From: Desulfurococcales archaeon
GTDB lineage: Archaea > Thermoproteota > Thermoprotei_A > Sulfolobales > NBVN01
Length of the DNA stretch: 38,261 nt
Assembly: GCA_027064885.1 (NCBI GenBank)
Contig: JAMOOZ010000191.1
Coordinates: forward strand, 1-38,261
Direction of reading: 5' to 3'
The number at the start of each line of letters is the position of its first letter. Position 1 is the stretch's first letter. The translations under genes and the position numbers were made by a program. A model generated the notes under the pieces. That model searched no databases. It saw only the letters and a list, made by a program, of their open reading frames with translations, and was not told where the DNA came from. Positions 25,712 to 32,883 of this stretch are shown piece after piece.

Positions 25712-27271
25712 TCACCTTAGCAGGAATGCTAGTTCTATGCATACAGCTCCAGGGAGTAAAGTGTTAGTTACTTTACTGAAGACAACGTATGATGCGTAAC
25801 TTGAGTAAATAAGTGACGACATAACTATGTATAACGTTGATAGCGGTGTTGTTGCAGTACTTCCTAGTGCACCAACATAGTTGAGTATCAAAGGTAGTGT
25901 AAGTGCTAGTACAACTATTACCGCATTTGTTGACAGGGATAGCTTAAAGCCTCTGAGCATTTCATTTACGAGATTCCGTAACTTCATTAGATTTTCTCTA
26001 TTAAGAGTTCCGTATGCTAGTCCTTTCATCATGGTGTAAACCGTAAACTTTGTTATCCATAATCTGGCATTACTAAGGGCAGTAGGATATGATGATAGCA
26101 AATTGATCTTACTACTTAGCTCCTTGAAGAAATTGTGGTTAGTTCTATTGAGAGCTTCTTTGACTATAGTTAACGTGTTGCCAACACTTAAGGGAGCCTC
26201 TATTATTGTTAACAGAACGTTTGAAAGCTGGCGTGCCTCACGAACAGCGAGAAATATGCTTGAAACTTGGAATAGTCCTAGGGCTGTTAGGATGCTCCCT
26301 ATTATGAGAAGATAGGGAAGGTATGCATGGATTCCGCGGTACTGACCTGAAGATAGGATAATGCACCTAAGTGCAAGGATTATAACTACGGCTGTAGCGG
26401 TTAAGAGGTACCTACGCGGTACTTCTCTATAATGTATCTCGAAATGTCTAGGCACTCGTGGGGTAACTAGGAAAAATACAGGGCAAAGTACTAGCGTCAT
26501 AGTTAATGCCTTAGTAACCACTAAACTTCCCATTAGTGCGCTTAATGCAAGAATTATCGGGGGTACGTAACCTAAGAGCACAGCAAATAATATGGATATG
26601 ATAGCTCTAAACTTCACTTTGTTTAAACTATCTATTCTTAATTCCTCAAGAAGTTCTCCGCCCTTCTCCTTTAACCAAGCTTTAACTATTCCTAGGTTCT
26701 GGGCAAAGACAAAGTCACTTAGTAAGTTCTCAACGAACTTTGATTTAACCCATTTACTATACAGATGCACTACCTCCGATGTAGTCATTAATCTTCGTAA
26801 TCTCCTTAGTAGCGCGGATTCCTTTGATAACTGGCTAAAGATTTCATGTAGCTTCTCTAGTGAGGTTAAGTCATCAATTATGTTAGGTGTCGCTGAGGCT
26901 ATGACGGACTCTGAGATTATGAAATACTTTATTTCTTCCTCTATTTTCTTTGCACGTATACGGGCCCTAACTATTAAGTATAAGATGTAAAGCAATGGAG
27001 TCAACAGCAATAAAGAAGCTACTAGAGCGATGATAATGTCAAACTTCGGTAGGGGTGCATTAATTAATTCAGTTCTGCTTAGAATGAGCTCATCTGCAAT
27101 AGCTATGAGACTACCTGCTAACATGGGAAGTAGGACTTTCAATATCAAGCTCTTGTCCTCGTTATCTGTTGCCGATAGCTTCATACCGGCTTGAACTTTA
27201 AGGTTATAGATTATTGATAGGTAATTACTCATGATTTTTATTGAGTATTTCCTTAGGGAATCTATAAGCAC
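25712..27271 (-). CDS. Type IV pilus membrane platform protein (FlaJ/TadC/UpsF-like)
   Basis: This 519-residue polytopic membrane protein of the T2SSF/FlaJ class has an N-terminal pair of helices around 50-100, a cytoplasmic helical domain (about 110-210), a cluster of helices at about 220-340, a second cytoplasmic domain and C-terminal helices. This is the archaeal archaellum/pilus platform layout. It converts ATP hydrolysis by the secretion ATPase into pilin insertion or extraction. It starts 2 bases after the ATPase gene. It is closer to adhesion or Ups-type platforms than to FlaJ because no archaellum accessory genes are present. Confidence 0.85.
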   Translation of the reverse strand: MLIDSLRKYSIKIMSNYLSIIYNLKVQAGMKLSATDNEDKSLILKVLLPMLAGSLIAIADELILSRTELINAPLPKFDIIIALVASLLLLTPLLYILYLIVRARIRAKKIEEEIKYFIISESVIASATPNIIDDLTSLEKLHEIFSQLSKESALLRRLRRLMTTSEVVHLYSKWVKSKFVENLLSDFVFAQNLGIVKAWLKEKGGELLEELRIDSLNKVKFRAIISILFAVLLGYVPPIILALSALMGSLVVTKALTMTLVLCPVFFLVTPRVPRHFEIHYREVPRRYLLTATAVVIILALRCIILSSGQYRGIHAYLPYLLIIGSILTALGLFQVSSIFLAVREARQLSNVLLTIIEAPLSVGNTLTIVKEALNRTNHNFFKELSSKINLLSSYPTALSNARLWITKFTVYTMMKGLAYGTLNRENLMKLRNLVNEMLRGFKLSLSTNAVIVVLALTLPLILNYVGALGSTATTPLSTLYIVMSSLIYSSYASYVVFSKVTNTLLPGAVCIELAFLLR

Positions 27272-27273
27272 CG

Positions 27274-28623
27274 CTAGCCTACCTCTGTAGCTTTGTTGAT
27301 CCTGGTGTAGAGGTTAATCGATGACTTACCATGGTTAATCTTGCTAACTCTACGTAATCTCGACACTAGAACGTCGTAAGCTACATCCTCGCCATATTCA
27401 TATATTCTATTTAACATAACGGAATTCTCACTTTTGTCATAAACTGGCTCATCTATAGCTATCACTGCCCTCTTAAGTCCGCAGTCCACTACGTAGTTCA
27501 GCGTAACTATTAAGTTAAACATAGCGACCTGCTGTGCTGTCAGATTTATGGGGGGTGACGTTAGCCTCATTATTGCTTCTTCGGCAGAGCCACCATGAAA
27601 CGTCGTTAGTCCTCCCATTCCCATGTTCATTGCTTGGACTAATACCCTGGCTTCAGCCCCACGTGTTTCCCCTATGACAATGAATCTATTTACGGAGGAG
27701 CGGAGGGCAGCTTTAGTTAGGGCCATTTGGTCAAATTCGATAGAACCGCCATTAGTTACGCGATACATTGGTGTGACGTACCTAACCCAGCAACTTCCCT
27801 GCGGAGGATCTATTTCTGGAGTATCTTCTATAATAGCTACTTTCCAGTCATGTGGGATTAGATCGTAGAGTATCGCGCGTAGCAAGGTTGTTTTGCCTGA
27901 ACCAGGAGGACCCACTATCAGTATAGAGCCACGCTTTGTTATTACGTTCTGCAAAAGCAATACTATGTCCCGTGTTAGCATACCGTTACTTACTAGTTCC
28001 TTCACCCTAACTAGGGTACTTGATTTCTTCTTCCTTATTACGATCTCGCCCTTACCGTCCGCTATGTCAGGGTGCACTAAGTGAATTCTATGTCCGCCAT
28101 CACTTTCAGGGAGGTTAGCGTCGACTATCGGGGTAGCTCTGCTTATGAGCTTACCCGCTTTCTCAGCAAGTAAGTTCATATACTCTAAGAACTCAAACAT
28201 ATCCTTCAAGACTATGTTAGTCCTGATGTAATCAGCATGGGGATCGCGTGAGACTATATATGAATGTCTAACCCAAACATTGCCGGGACCAACTATTGAG
28301 ATATCCTCAACATAGGGGTCGTCTATTAGCACTTGAAGTTTCTTGTACTTAAGTTCCTTCCGGAACGCATACGCAATATTGGCCTCAGGCAGTTTTCCCT
28401 TTCTTCGCGTTTTAAAGAACCTTATTGCAGTCTTCACAAGAGAATACATGTTATCGTTACTGTCTTCACTACCCATTATTATAACTTCAATATTCCTCCT
28501 GATTTCCTCCCTAGCGTCCTCAATTTCTTGTTCCTTAACAATATACTGAAAAGACCCCTCAGCATCTCTGACTATGGTTACTTTAGCTGTCCCGACACGA
28601 TATTCAATAACAATTTCCGTCAC
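27274..28623 (-). CDS. Type II/IV secretion-pilus assembly ATPase (GspE/UpsE-like)
   Basis: This 449-residue hexameric ATPase drives pilin assembly. Walker A GPPGSGKT is at 238-245, the Asp box AIIEDTPEI at about 263-271, Walker B RFIVIGETRGAEA at about 313-325, and the His box TTFHGGSA at 340-347. The N-terminal domain contains the family's VEDISIVGPGNVWVRH block. It is the first assembly gene after the pilin, and the neighbouring platform protein is its partner. The length and lack of archaellum genes favour an adhesion, Ups-like or DNA-exchange pilus. Confidence 0.95.
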   Translation of the reverse strand: MTEIVIEYRVGTAKVTIVRDAEGSFQYIVKEQEIEDAREEIRRNIEVIIMGSEDSNDNMYSLVKTAIRFFKTRRKGKLPEANIAYAFRKELKYKKLQVLIDDPYVEDISIVGPGNVWVRHSYIVSRDPHADYIRTNIVLKDMFEFLEYMNLLAEKAGKLISRATPIVDANLPESDGGHRIHLVHPDIADGKGEIVIRKKKSSTLVRVKELVSNGMLTRDIVLLLQNVITKRGSILIVGPPGSGKTTLLRAILYDLIPHDWKVAIIEDTPEIDPPQGSCWVRYVTPMYRVTNGGSIEFDQMALTKAALRSSVNRFIVIGETRGAEARVLVQAMNMGMGGLTTFHGGSAEEAIMRLTSPPINLTAQQVAMFNLIVTLNYVVDCGLKRAVIAIDEPVYDKSENSVMLNRIYEYGEDVAYDVLVSRLRRVSKINHGKSSINLYTRINKATEVG

Positions 28624-28690
28624 TGTCCAACACCTCTGTTAAATAAATTATATAAGCTTATTTGATAAAAACGATTATAGTTTCAAAGTA

Positions 28691-29149
28691 TTATGCGACA
28701 TTTACATTTAATGTTTCTTCTTTATCAGTGTTCAAGTTCTCTAATGTCAGTACTATTGTCTTCACGTCAGCTTTTGTGGGCACCACAATACTCAGTGTAA
28801 CAGCGGCGCCGGGTTGTAGCTTATTAAGGTTTGATGCTACATGAGTTGTAGCCTGAACTATTGTACCATTGGCAAGTATAGCCTTGGCTGTTATTGATGT
28901 CAGTGAGTAGTTGTAACTACCAGTGTTCTTTAGGCGCACAATGAATACTTGGCTTGCAGATGATACGGACTTTGATACTAGTATTCCGTTTACTTGGGGT
29001 GTTGCTGTGTATGAGCTCATCCTGGATGCTTGAGAGCTTAACCACCCTTGTAATGCTAGGGCGACGGGTATTGCGATAGCCACTAGCGCTAATATTACCA
29101 CTAGATCACTTACACCCTTCCTCAAGACTTTACGGGATTTGTTTCGCAT
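28691..29149 (-). CDS. Type IV pilin with class III signal peptide
   Basis: This 152-residue protein starts with a basic leader MRNKSRKVLRKG, then VSDLVVILALVAIAIPVALA. That is the archaeal prepilin pattern, in which PibD-type peptidase cuts after KG and the hydrophobic helix forms the pilus core. The remainder is a Ser/Thr/Asn-rich beta domain typical of crenarchaeal pilins. It is the first gene of the operon, with ATG 29149 preceded by GGGGAT. Only one pilin is seen, and no prepilin peptidase is in the window. Confidence 0.88.
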   Translation of the reverse strand: MRNKSRKVLRKGVSDLVVILALVAIAIPVALALQGWLSSQASRMSSYTATPQVNGILVSKSVSSASQVFIVRLKNTGSYNYSLTSITAKAILANGTIVQATTHVASNLNKLQPGAAVTLSIVVPTKADVKTIVLTLENLNTDKEETLNVNVA

Positions 29150-29174
29150 AGGTATATCCCCAACAAACTCACTC

Positions 29175-29214
29175 GTTTAAAAAGAGTTCTGAAGGGGTTC
29201 CGCCCTTAAATATT
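29175..29214. promoter_or_regulatory. Divergent promoters between pilus operon and regulator
   Basis: The 97-base spacer holds two TATA boxes facing opposite ways: CTTTTTAAACG on the minus strand (29185-29175) for the pilin, and CTTAAATATT on the plus strand (29205-29214) for the regulator. GAAC occurs twice between them on the minus strand, on each side of CCCTTCA. Confidence 0.55.
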
Positions 29215-29246
29215 GACTAAAGTCCAGTTCACCATCGGTGTTGTGA

Positions 29247-29567
29247 ATGAGGGAGTTTCGCAGGAGACTCAAAGCAATAATTGAGGCAATGGTTGGTCGA
29301 GTTGTTACGCCGGGTGACGTAGTTGCTGCAACCGGTTTACCTCGGTACGAGGTTCTAGCGACATTCCATGTTCTTGAAACTTTAGGCCTCATAGAATTAA
29401 TTCTAGAGAAAGGTAATTACAGAGTATATAAACTGACGAAATTAGGGCTTAAGCTACTGCGTGCATTAGAAAGCGCGGACTCCGTGATGATCGACGTGGT
29501 TACCGGTGAACCAGCTGAGGCGCCTGCCGCAATTCCTGAAAAAAAGGAGGAAGCTGTTGAGGCTTGA
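29247..29567 (+). CDS. Winged-helix DNA-binding protein, candidate pilus-operon regulator
   Basis: This 106-residue protein has a winged helix-turn-helix, VTPGDVVAATGLPRYEVLAT then HVLETLGLIELILEKGNYRV and YKLTKLGLKLLRAL (residues about 20-72), followed by an acidic, Ala/Pro/Glu-rich tail (EAPAAIPEKKEEAVEA). It is divergent from the pilin with a shared 97-base promoter region, a common layout for a local regulator. The family cannot be named beyond MarR/ArsR-like winged helix. Confidence 0.75.
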   Translation: MREFRRRLKAIIEAMVGRVVTPGDVVAATGLPRYEVLATFHVLETLGLIELILEKGNYRVYKLTKLGLKLLRALESADSVMIDVVTGEPAEAPAAIPEKKEEAVEA

Positions 29568-29649
29568 TCAGCGAGGTAACTCCTCACTCATCACTCAGCT
29601 AAAGCCGGTCTCATCACGCATCAAAATACCATGTTCAGGGGAAATAAAG

Positions 29650-30024
29650 TTGCGGGAGCCCCAAAGAAGAAAGGCTAGATATAATTCAGTGGGAATGGAC
29701 CTCAGAATATTAGCCCAACAGTATAGGGAGGAGAGTGGAACATTAAGGAAGTGTGTTAGGCGCTTCGCAGAAGTGCGAAGGGAGTTTATTGGTATACGAG
29801 GACGAGAAACGGATAACAGTGTTAGTGAAAGCGTTCAGGGAATTGGCTTAACGTTCCTTTGCTTCCCCGCCGACCCGACAGGCGTAACTTATGCGATCGG
29901 TGCTACAACTTATGGCGTCGGGTATTTACTGAAGTCCCTAGAGAGGCGGCGTATGGGTGTAAAAGACGTTATGAGAACATACAGGAAGTTAGGTCTCGAG
30001 TTAAGATATGTGTTGGAGATGTAA
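29650..30024 (+). CDS. Conserved-looking hypothetical protein
   Basis: This is a protein of about 124 residues. The C-terminal half has a distinct PADPTGVTYAIGATTYGVGY segment and a basic helical end (KSLERRRMGVKDVMRTYRKL). TTG 29650 is preferred because AGGGGA lies 8 bases upstream; ATG 29695 is the alternative. A longer frame from 29506 would overlap the regulator gene. I do not recognise a function. It follows the winged-helix gene on the same strand and may be co-transcribed. Confidence 0.55.
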   Translation: MREPQRRKARYNSVGMDLRILAQQYREESGTLRKCVRRFAEVRREFIGIRGRETDNSVSESVQGIGLTFLCFPADPTGVTYAIGATTYGVGYLLKSLERRRMGVKDVMRTYRKLGLELRYVLEM

Positions 30025-30087
30025 GTGCAGATAACGTGAAACGTAAACACTAATGAACCCGAATCATTTGTTGGAGAGTAAGGCGCG

Positions 30088-30570
30088 ATGCAGACTCACG
30101 CAGGTTATGTGTTACTAATTATATGTCCTAGCGACGTTGTGCTACAAGTCAGTAGCTTTGGGGAAATTAAGCTAGAGAAGGGAGCGTATATGTATGTTGG
30201 ATCAGCGAACTTGAAGAACCCTATTACGCGTGTTCTGAGGCACTTCAACAGATATAAGAAAAAAGTACATTGGCACATAGACCATTTGACTGAGAAATGC
30301 GACCCTCTTCTCGCCCTGCTTTGTTTTGGGATTGGGGAGGATAACCTCTACGACATGCTGGAATCCTTCGATAAGGTTGAGCCTGTTATTTCAGGGTTTG
30401 GATCGACGGACAAGGTTCTCCATAAGACACACTTGTTTAAATTACTTACACAGGAATTGACTGTAGTGAATTCCTTAATTAGCGTGTTAGTTAAAATTTG
30501 CAGTTGTATTGAGGTCATTAGCATTTCTAATAAGTACTGCTTTAGTCAAGCTTTATTAAGCCGACTTTAG
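30088..30570 (+). CDS. DUF123 GIY-YIG-like nuclease-domain protein
   Basis: This 160-residue protein matches DUF123, a GIY-YIG relative often found fused or adjacent to endonuclease III. The GIY-like strand is GYVLLII at 6-12, the YIG-like strand YMYVGSAN at 34-41, then RVLRHFNRYKKKVHWHIDHL at 48-67 with conserved Arg, His and Trp-His-Ile-Asp. It is stand-alone here. The C-terminal 40 residues are Val/Leu/Cys-rich and unfamiliar. Its 3' end overlaps the convergent PqqD-like gene by 29 bases. Confidence 0.8.
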   Translation: MQTHAGYVLLIICPSDVVLQVSSFGEIKLEKGAYMYVGSANLKNPITRVLRHFNRYKKKVHWHIDHLTEKCDPLLALLCFGIGEDNLYDMLESFDKVEPVISGFGSTDKVLHKTHLFKLLTQELTVVNSLISVLVKICSCIEVISISNKYCFSQALLSRL

Positions 30571-30853
30571 CTAACTCGCTCAGTATTAAGGTTATTGGGG
30601 GTTTCAATTCGTCCTCACTCATCGCGGTTTCGGGATCTGCGCTTAGTTCCTTGCTTAAGTCCTTAACGATGTCCTCCACGGTTTTTTCACCAGAACACTG
30701 CATCCACACGTAATACGCTCCTGCTGTTAGTGTATATGCTCGGTTCTCGTCAAGGGCCACTATGAAGTTGTCGTCTTCCATGCCTAAGCTAATTCCCTGT
30801 CTTTTTGGCTTTAGATTTTTTATTTCGTCATAATTTCGGTCTTCTTCACTCAT
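30542..30853 (-). CDS. PqqD-like peptide-recognition (RRE) protein
   Basis: This 103-residue protein matches the PqqD family: KPKRQGISLGMEDDNFIVAL, then AYTLTAGAYYVWMQCSGEKT with EDIVKDLSKEL and ILSELAKVGLI. PqqD-type domains bind precursor peptides for radical-SAM or other modifying enzymes. No radical-SAM enzyme or precursor is nearby, so its partner is unknown. It starts 6 bases after the SSB gene and is probably co-transcribed. An alternative reading is a small regulator of unrelated role. Confidence 0.7.
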   Translation of the reverse strand: MSEEDRNYDEIKNLKPKRQGISLGMEDDNFIVALDENRAYTLTAGAYYVWMQCSGEKTVEDIVKDLSKELSADPETAMSEDELKPPITLILSELAKVGLIKLD

Positions 30854-30859
30854 TTATAG

Positions 30860-31309
30860 TCACCTACCCCAGTATTGCCTCCTAATACCATAGCCCCTTC
30901 GGAAACCGCGTCTTGGTGGTCTGTAGCCCTCCGGTGCTTTAGGCATGTCCTCTGGTATATCCTCTGCTTCCGGCACATTATGTTCCGTTACGACCTTCAC
31001 GTTATTCACGCCGCCTATGTTTAGTTGGACATCACCGCGGTACGTCGTTGTCCATGCTCCCTTTATCTCTATTACCTGGCCTTCCTGCACGGTTCCTGCT
31101 GCTTTACCCCAAAGCGTTAGCTTAACGCGCCCTGTCTCGTCACCGACTATTGCTTCGCTAATGGTTCTTTGTCCTGACCTAGTGTTTATGGTTTTAGGCT
31201 CGTCAGAACTTATGACCCTGACAGTCATGTTAATGTTACGCATCTCAGGCTTTAGTTCCATCACTTTGGTTTGAGGTTTACCTGCTTCATTTCCTACGTA
31301 TTCGGACAT
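30860..31309 (-). CDS. ssb: Single-stranded DNA-binding protein (crenarchaeal SSB)
   Basis: This protein of about 149 residues has one OB fold. The block TISEAIVGDETGRVKLTLWG, then GTVQEGQVIEIKGAWTTTYR with GDVQLNIGG, is nearly identical in pattern to Sulfolobus SSB. It coats ssDNA in replication and repair. The C-tail is Arg/Gly-rich and basic (PPRRGFRRGYGIRRQYWGR) and lacks the acidic tip of Sulfolobus SSB. The ATG at 31309 fits the family N-terminus; a frame from 31348 adds 13 unrelated residues. It is co-transcribed with the PqqD-like gene. Confidence 0.93.
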   Translation of the reverse strand: MSEYVGNEAGKPQTKVMELKPEMRNINMTVRVISSDEPKTINTRSGQRTISEAIVGDETGRVKLTLWGKAAGTVQEGQVIEIKGAWTTTYRGDVQLNIGGVNNVKVVTEHNVPEAEDIPEDMPKAPEGYRPPRRGFRRGYGIRRQYWGR

Positions 31310-31449
31310 AGGGTTCCAACTCCTACGACTTGACAAATAGAGTGACATTACTGGGCTATTAAGTTAATATGGTCTTAAGATAAGCATGGTACACGATCAC
31401 CGACACTAGGGAAGCACTAGGGATGAGAACCTGAAAGAATGGTTCAGGA

Positions 31450-31464
31450 GGCGGAGGACCGTAT
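31450..31464 (-). other. Trailer of the tRNA 5' half, pairs with the 3'-half leader
   Basis: A34-like base A (31464) plus TACGGTCCTCCGCC form the removed part. The 14 bases pair perfectly with 31689-31676. Together with CCCG/CGGG they form a 4-bp central helix flanked by 3-base bulges GC^A and AC^T. Confidence 0.8.
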
Positions 31465-31497
31465 GCCGGGCGCTCTACCTGGCTGAGCTACGGGCCC
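31465..31497 (-). tRNA. Split tRNA (CAU anticodon), 5' half, positions 1-32
   Basis: Read on the minus strand: acceptor GGGCCCG (31497-31491), TA, D arm GCTC/GAGC (31488-31472), G26, anticodon-stem strand CCCGG, and C32 (31465). No anticodon or 3' half follows. A trailer TACGGTCCTCCGCC (31463-31450) comes instead, exactly complementary to the leader of the 3' half. Canonical length: 33 nt. Confidence 0.88.
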
Positions 31498-31518
31498 GTA
31501 GAAACCTAGCTAATTGGA

Positions 31519-31526
31519 TTATATAA
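31519..31526 (-). promoter_or_regulatory. TATA box of the tRNA 5' half
   Basis: TTATATAA is centred 25 bases before the first tRNA base (31497), the usual archaeal TATA-to-start spacing. It lies between the two halves, indicating separate transcription. Confidence 0.65.
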
Positions 31527-31625
31527 GTCTTATCGTAGTCAACCGCAATTTATTATGAACAACTGAGTTGTTCGCAGGACACAATATCGTTACTAATGAT
31601 TATGGGATGGAAGGGTAAGTAAAAG

Positions 31626-31669
31626 TGGTGGGCCCGCGGGGATTTGAACCCCGGACCACCCGGTTATGA
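31626..31669 (-). tRNA. Split tRNA (CAU anticodon), 3' half, positions 33-76
   Basis: Read on the minus strand: T33, CAT anticodon (31668-31666), AA, CCGGG, variable TGGTC, T arm CGGGG-TTCAAAT-CCCCG, acceptor CGGGCCC (31636-31630), A73 and encoded CCA (31628-31626). Joined to the 5' half it makes a 74-base tRNA plus CCA with fully paired acceptor and anticodon stems. The acceptor GGGCCCG/CGGGCCC-A73 resembles archaeal tRNA-Ile, so it is probably tRNA-Ile2 with modified C34; elongator Met is the alternative. Confidence 0.88.
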
Positions 31670-31689
31670 GTCCCGTACGGTCCTCCGCC
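31670..31689 (-). other. Leader of the tRNA 3' half, pairs with the 5'-half trailer
   Basis: GGCGGAGGACCGTA (31689-31676), then CGGG, then AC to the splice point. The first 14 bases match the trailer; CGGG can pair with CCCG of the 5' half to form the central helix of the splicing motif. Confidence 0.8.
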
Positions 31690-31711
31690 ATAAGGAAAAG
31701 GGAGTAAGTGG

Positions 31712-31722
31712 GTTTTATACTT
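31712..31722 (-). promoter_or_regulatory. TATA box of the tRNA 3' half
   Basis: AAGTATAAAAC on the minus strand is centred about 27 bases before the leader start (31689). It sits just past the ferredoxin stop. Confidence 0.65.
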
Positions 31723-31736
31723 TACTGCATTTAGTG

Positions 31737-31958
31737 CTACTCAATCTCAATAGCTCCTACAGGACACCCGTTCTTTGCATCTTCCACACAACTTTTTAGA
31801 GTATCGGGTACTTCACCCTCGGTCTTCGAGGTTGTTCTGTATTTCTCTATGAGCCTGCTCTTACCATTGTCATCCGCCTCAAAGACATCGGGGCACATAC
31901 CGTAACATAAGCCACAGGCTATGCATTTTTCCTGGTCTATTCTAACTTTTATAACCAT
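31737..31958 (-). CDS. [4Fe-4S] ferredoxin
   Basis: This ferredoxin of about 73 residues has CIACGLCYGMCPDVFEADDN near the N-terminus and CVEDAKNGCPVGAIEIE at the end. The spacing C-x2-C-x2-C with a distal CP ligates one [4Fe-4S] cluster, and the two remaining Cys can form the disulfide seen in Pyrococcus-type ferredoxins. It may serve as electron acceptor for enzymes such as the AOR in this window. ATG 31958 gives the family-typical MVIKVRIDQEKC; a longer start is at 31973. Confidence 0.92.
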   Translation of the reverse strand: MVIKVRIDQEKCIACGLCYGMCPDVFEADDNGKSRLIEKYRTTSKTEGEVPDTLKSCVEDAKNGCPVGAIEIE

Positions 31959-32031
31959 GTTATCCCTCATCATACAATGTGTAAGCTGAATAAATATTAT
32001 TATCCTTAACTCACCTTACTTAAGAACAAAG

Positions 32032-32220
32032 TTATATAGCTTTAACCTTCTTATATCTTTCTTTCCTAATTTTGGTTATTATCTTCGAACCACATGCAGG
32101 GCATCGTATGAAAGTATATCCCTCTGCTGCCTCACGTGCTTCAAACGCCTCTATCTCCCGCATACTAAATACGCGTCCACATTTCCAACATTTGTAAAAG
32201 ATTTCGTCCTCGGTAGCCAT
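32032..32220 (-). CDS. rpoP: RNA polymerase subunit Rpo12 (RpoP) zinc-ribbon protein
   Basis: This 62-residue protein has a zinc ribbon: YKCWKCGRVF, then IRCPACGSKIITKIRK, ending KKVKAI. The C-x2-C...C-x2-C pattern and the KxVKAI terminus are characteristic of archaeal Rpo12, which binds the RNA polymerase assembly platform. The inter-ribbon helix (MREIEAFEAREAAEGYT) is longer than in most Rpo12, so a related zinc-ribbon protein is possible. Confidence 0.75.
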   Translation of the reverse strand: MATEDEIFYKCWKCGRVFSMREIEAFEAREAAEGYTFIRCPACGSKIITKIRKERYKKVKAI

Positions 32221-32466
32221 CGACTACACCAGAGCATACTTTTTATGTTCCCCTTTATATCTTATAACTTCTGTGTTTTGTGCTGGTGATATCTATGGTG
32301 CTTAAAACGAACGAGTTTAACGAAGGTATTTCTTAGAAAATTTTGCTGAGTATGTGCCCTAGAATCCTTAATGGGTTTCCAGGATCCTAATCTGAGTTAT
32401 CTCCTAAGCCTAGTAAGCAAACCTTTTTAGGGTCTTCACGGTTCTGAAAGTGTAGCAGGGTGAGTC

Positions 32467-32799
32467 ATGTCGGGGAAGGATATAGTCGATATTGAAAGCC
32501 TATGCGGAGGACTACCTGAGGAACTCTGTGTGCAATTAGGAGCTGAGCAGCAATTCATCAAAATAAAGATAGAAAAAAGGAAGTTCGGTCGGGAAGTAAC
32601 TATAATAGAGGGCTTAGATCCAACAGTCTTTAACTTAAAGAAGGTGGCTTCAACCCTTAAGGCAAAGTTAGCAACTGGAGGTACGGTAAAGAATAACCAT
32701 ATAGAGTTACAAGGAGATCATAGGGGCAGGGTGAAGCAGATATTAGTTAAGGAGTTCGGGATTCCGCCAGAGAACATAATCTTCATAGAAGCTGAATAA
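32467..32799 (+). CDS. Translation initiation factor aIF1 (SUI1 family)
   Basis: This 110-residue protein has the SUI1 domain: [20 protein letters not shown], then [20 protein letters not shown], and [16 protein letters not shown] near the end. aIF1 sits near the P site of the small ribosomal subunit and controls start-codon fidelity. The short N-terminal CGGLPEELC segment is typical of archaeal members. ATG 32467 follows GCAGGGTGAGTC. Monocistronic. Confidence 0.95.
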   Translation: MSGKDIVDIESLCGGLPEELCVQLGAEQQFIKIKIEKRKFGREVTIIEGLDPTVFNLKKVASTLKAKLATGGTVKNNHIELQGDHRGRVKQILVKEFGIPPENIIFIEAE

Positions 32800-32883
32800 A
32801 AGGGCTATTATTTTTCCTCTCTAACTAAATCAAGTCAATCCTGAAGAATAGACTTAAATAATTAAAAACTGAGAAACGAACTC

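Noticed and set aside
29506-29649. Longer N-terminus for the hypothetical gene at 29650
   Set aside because: It would overlap the end of the winged-helix gene out of frame; TTG 29650 has a good ribosome-binding site.
31450-31689. Reading the two tRNA halves as a single permuted transcript
   Set aside because: Possible, but the TATA box directly upstream of the 5' half favours independent transcription; kept only as the alternative.
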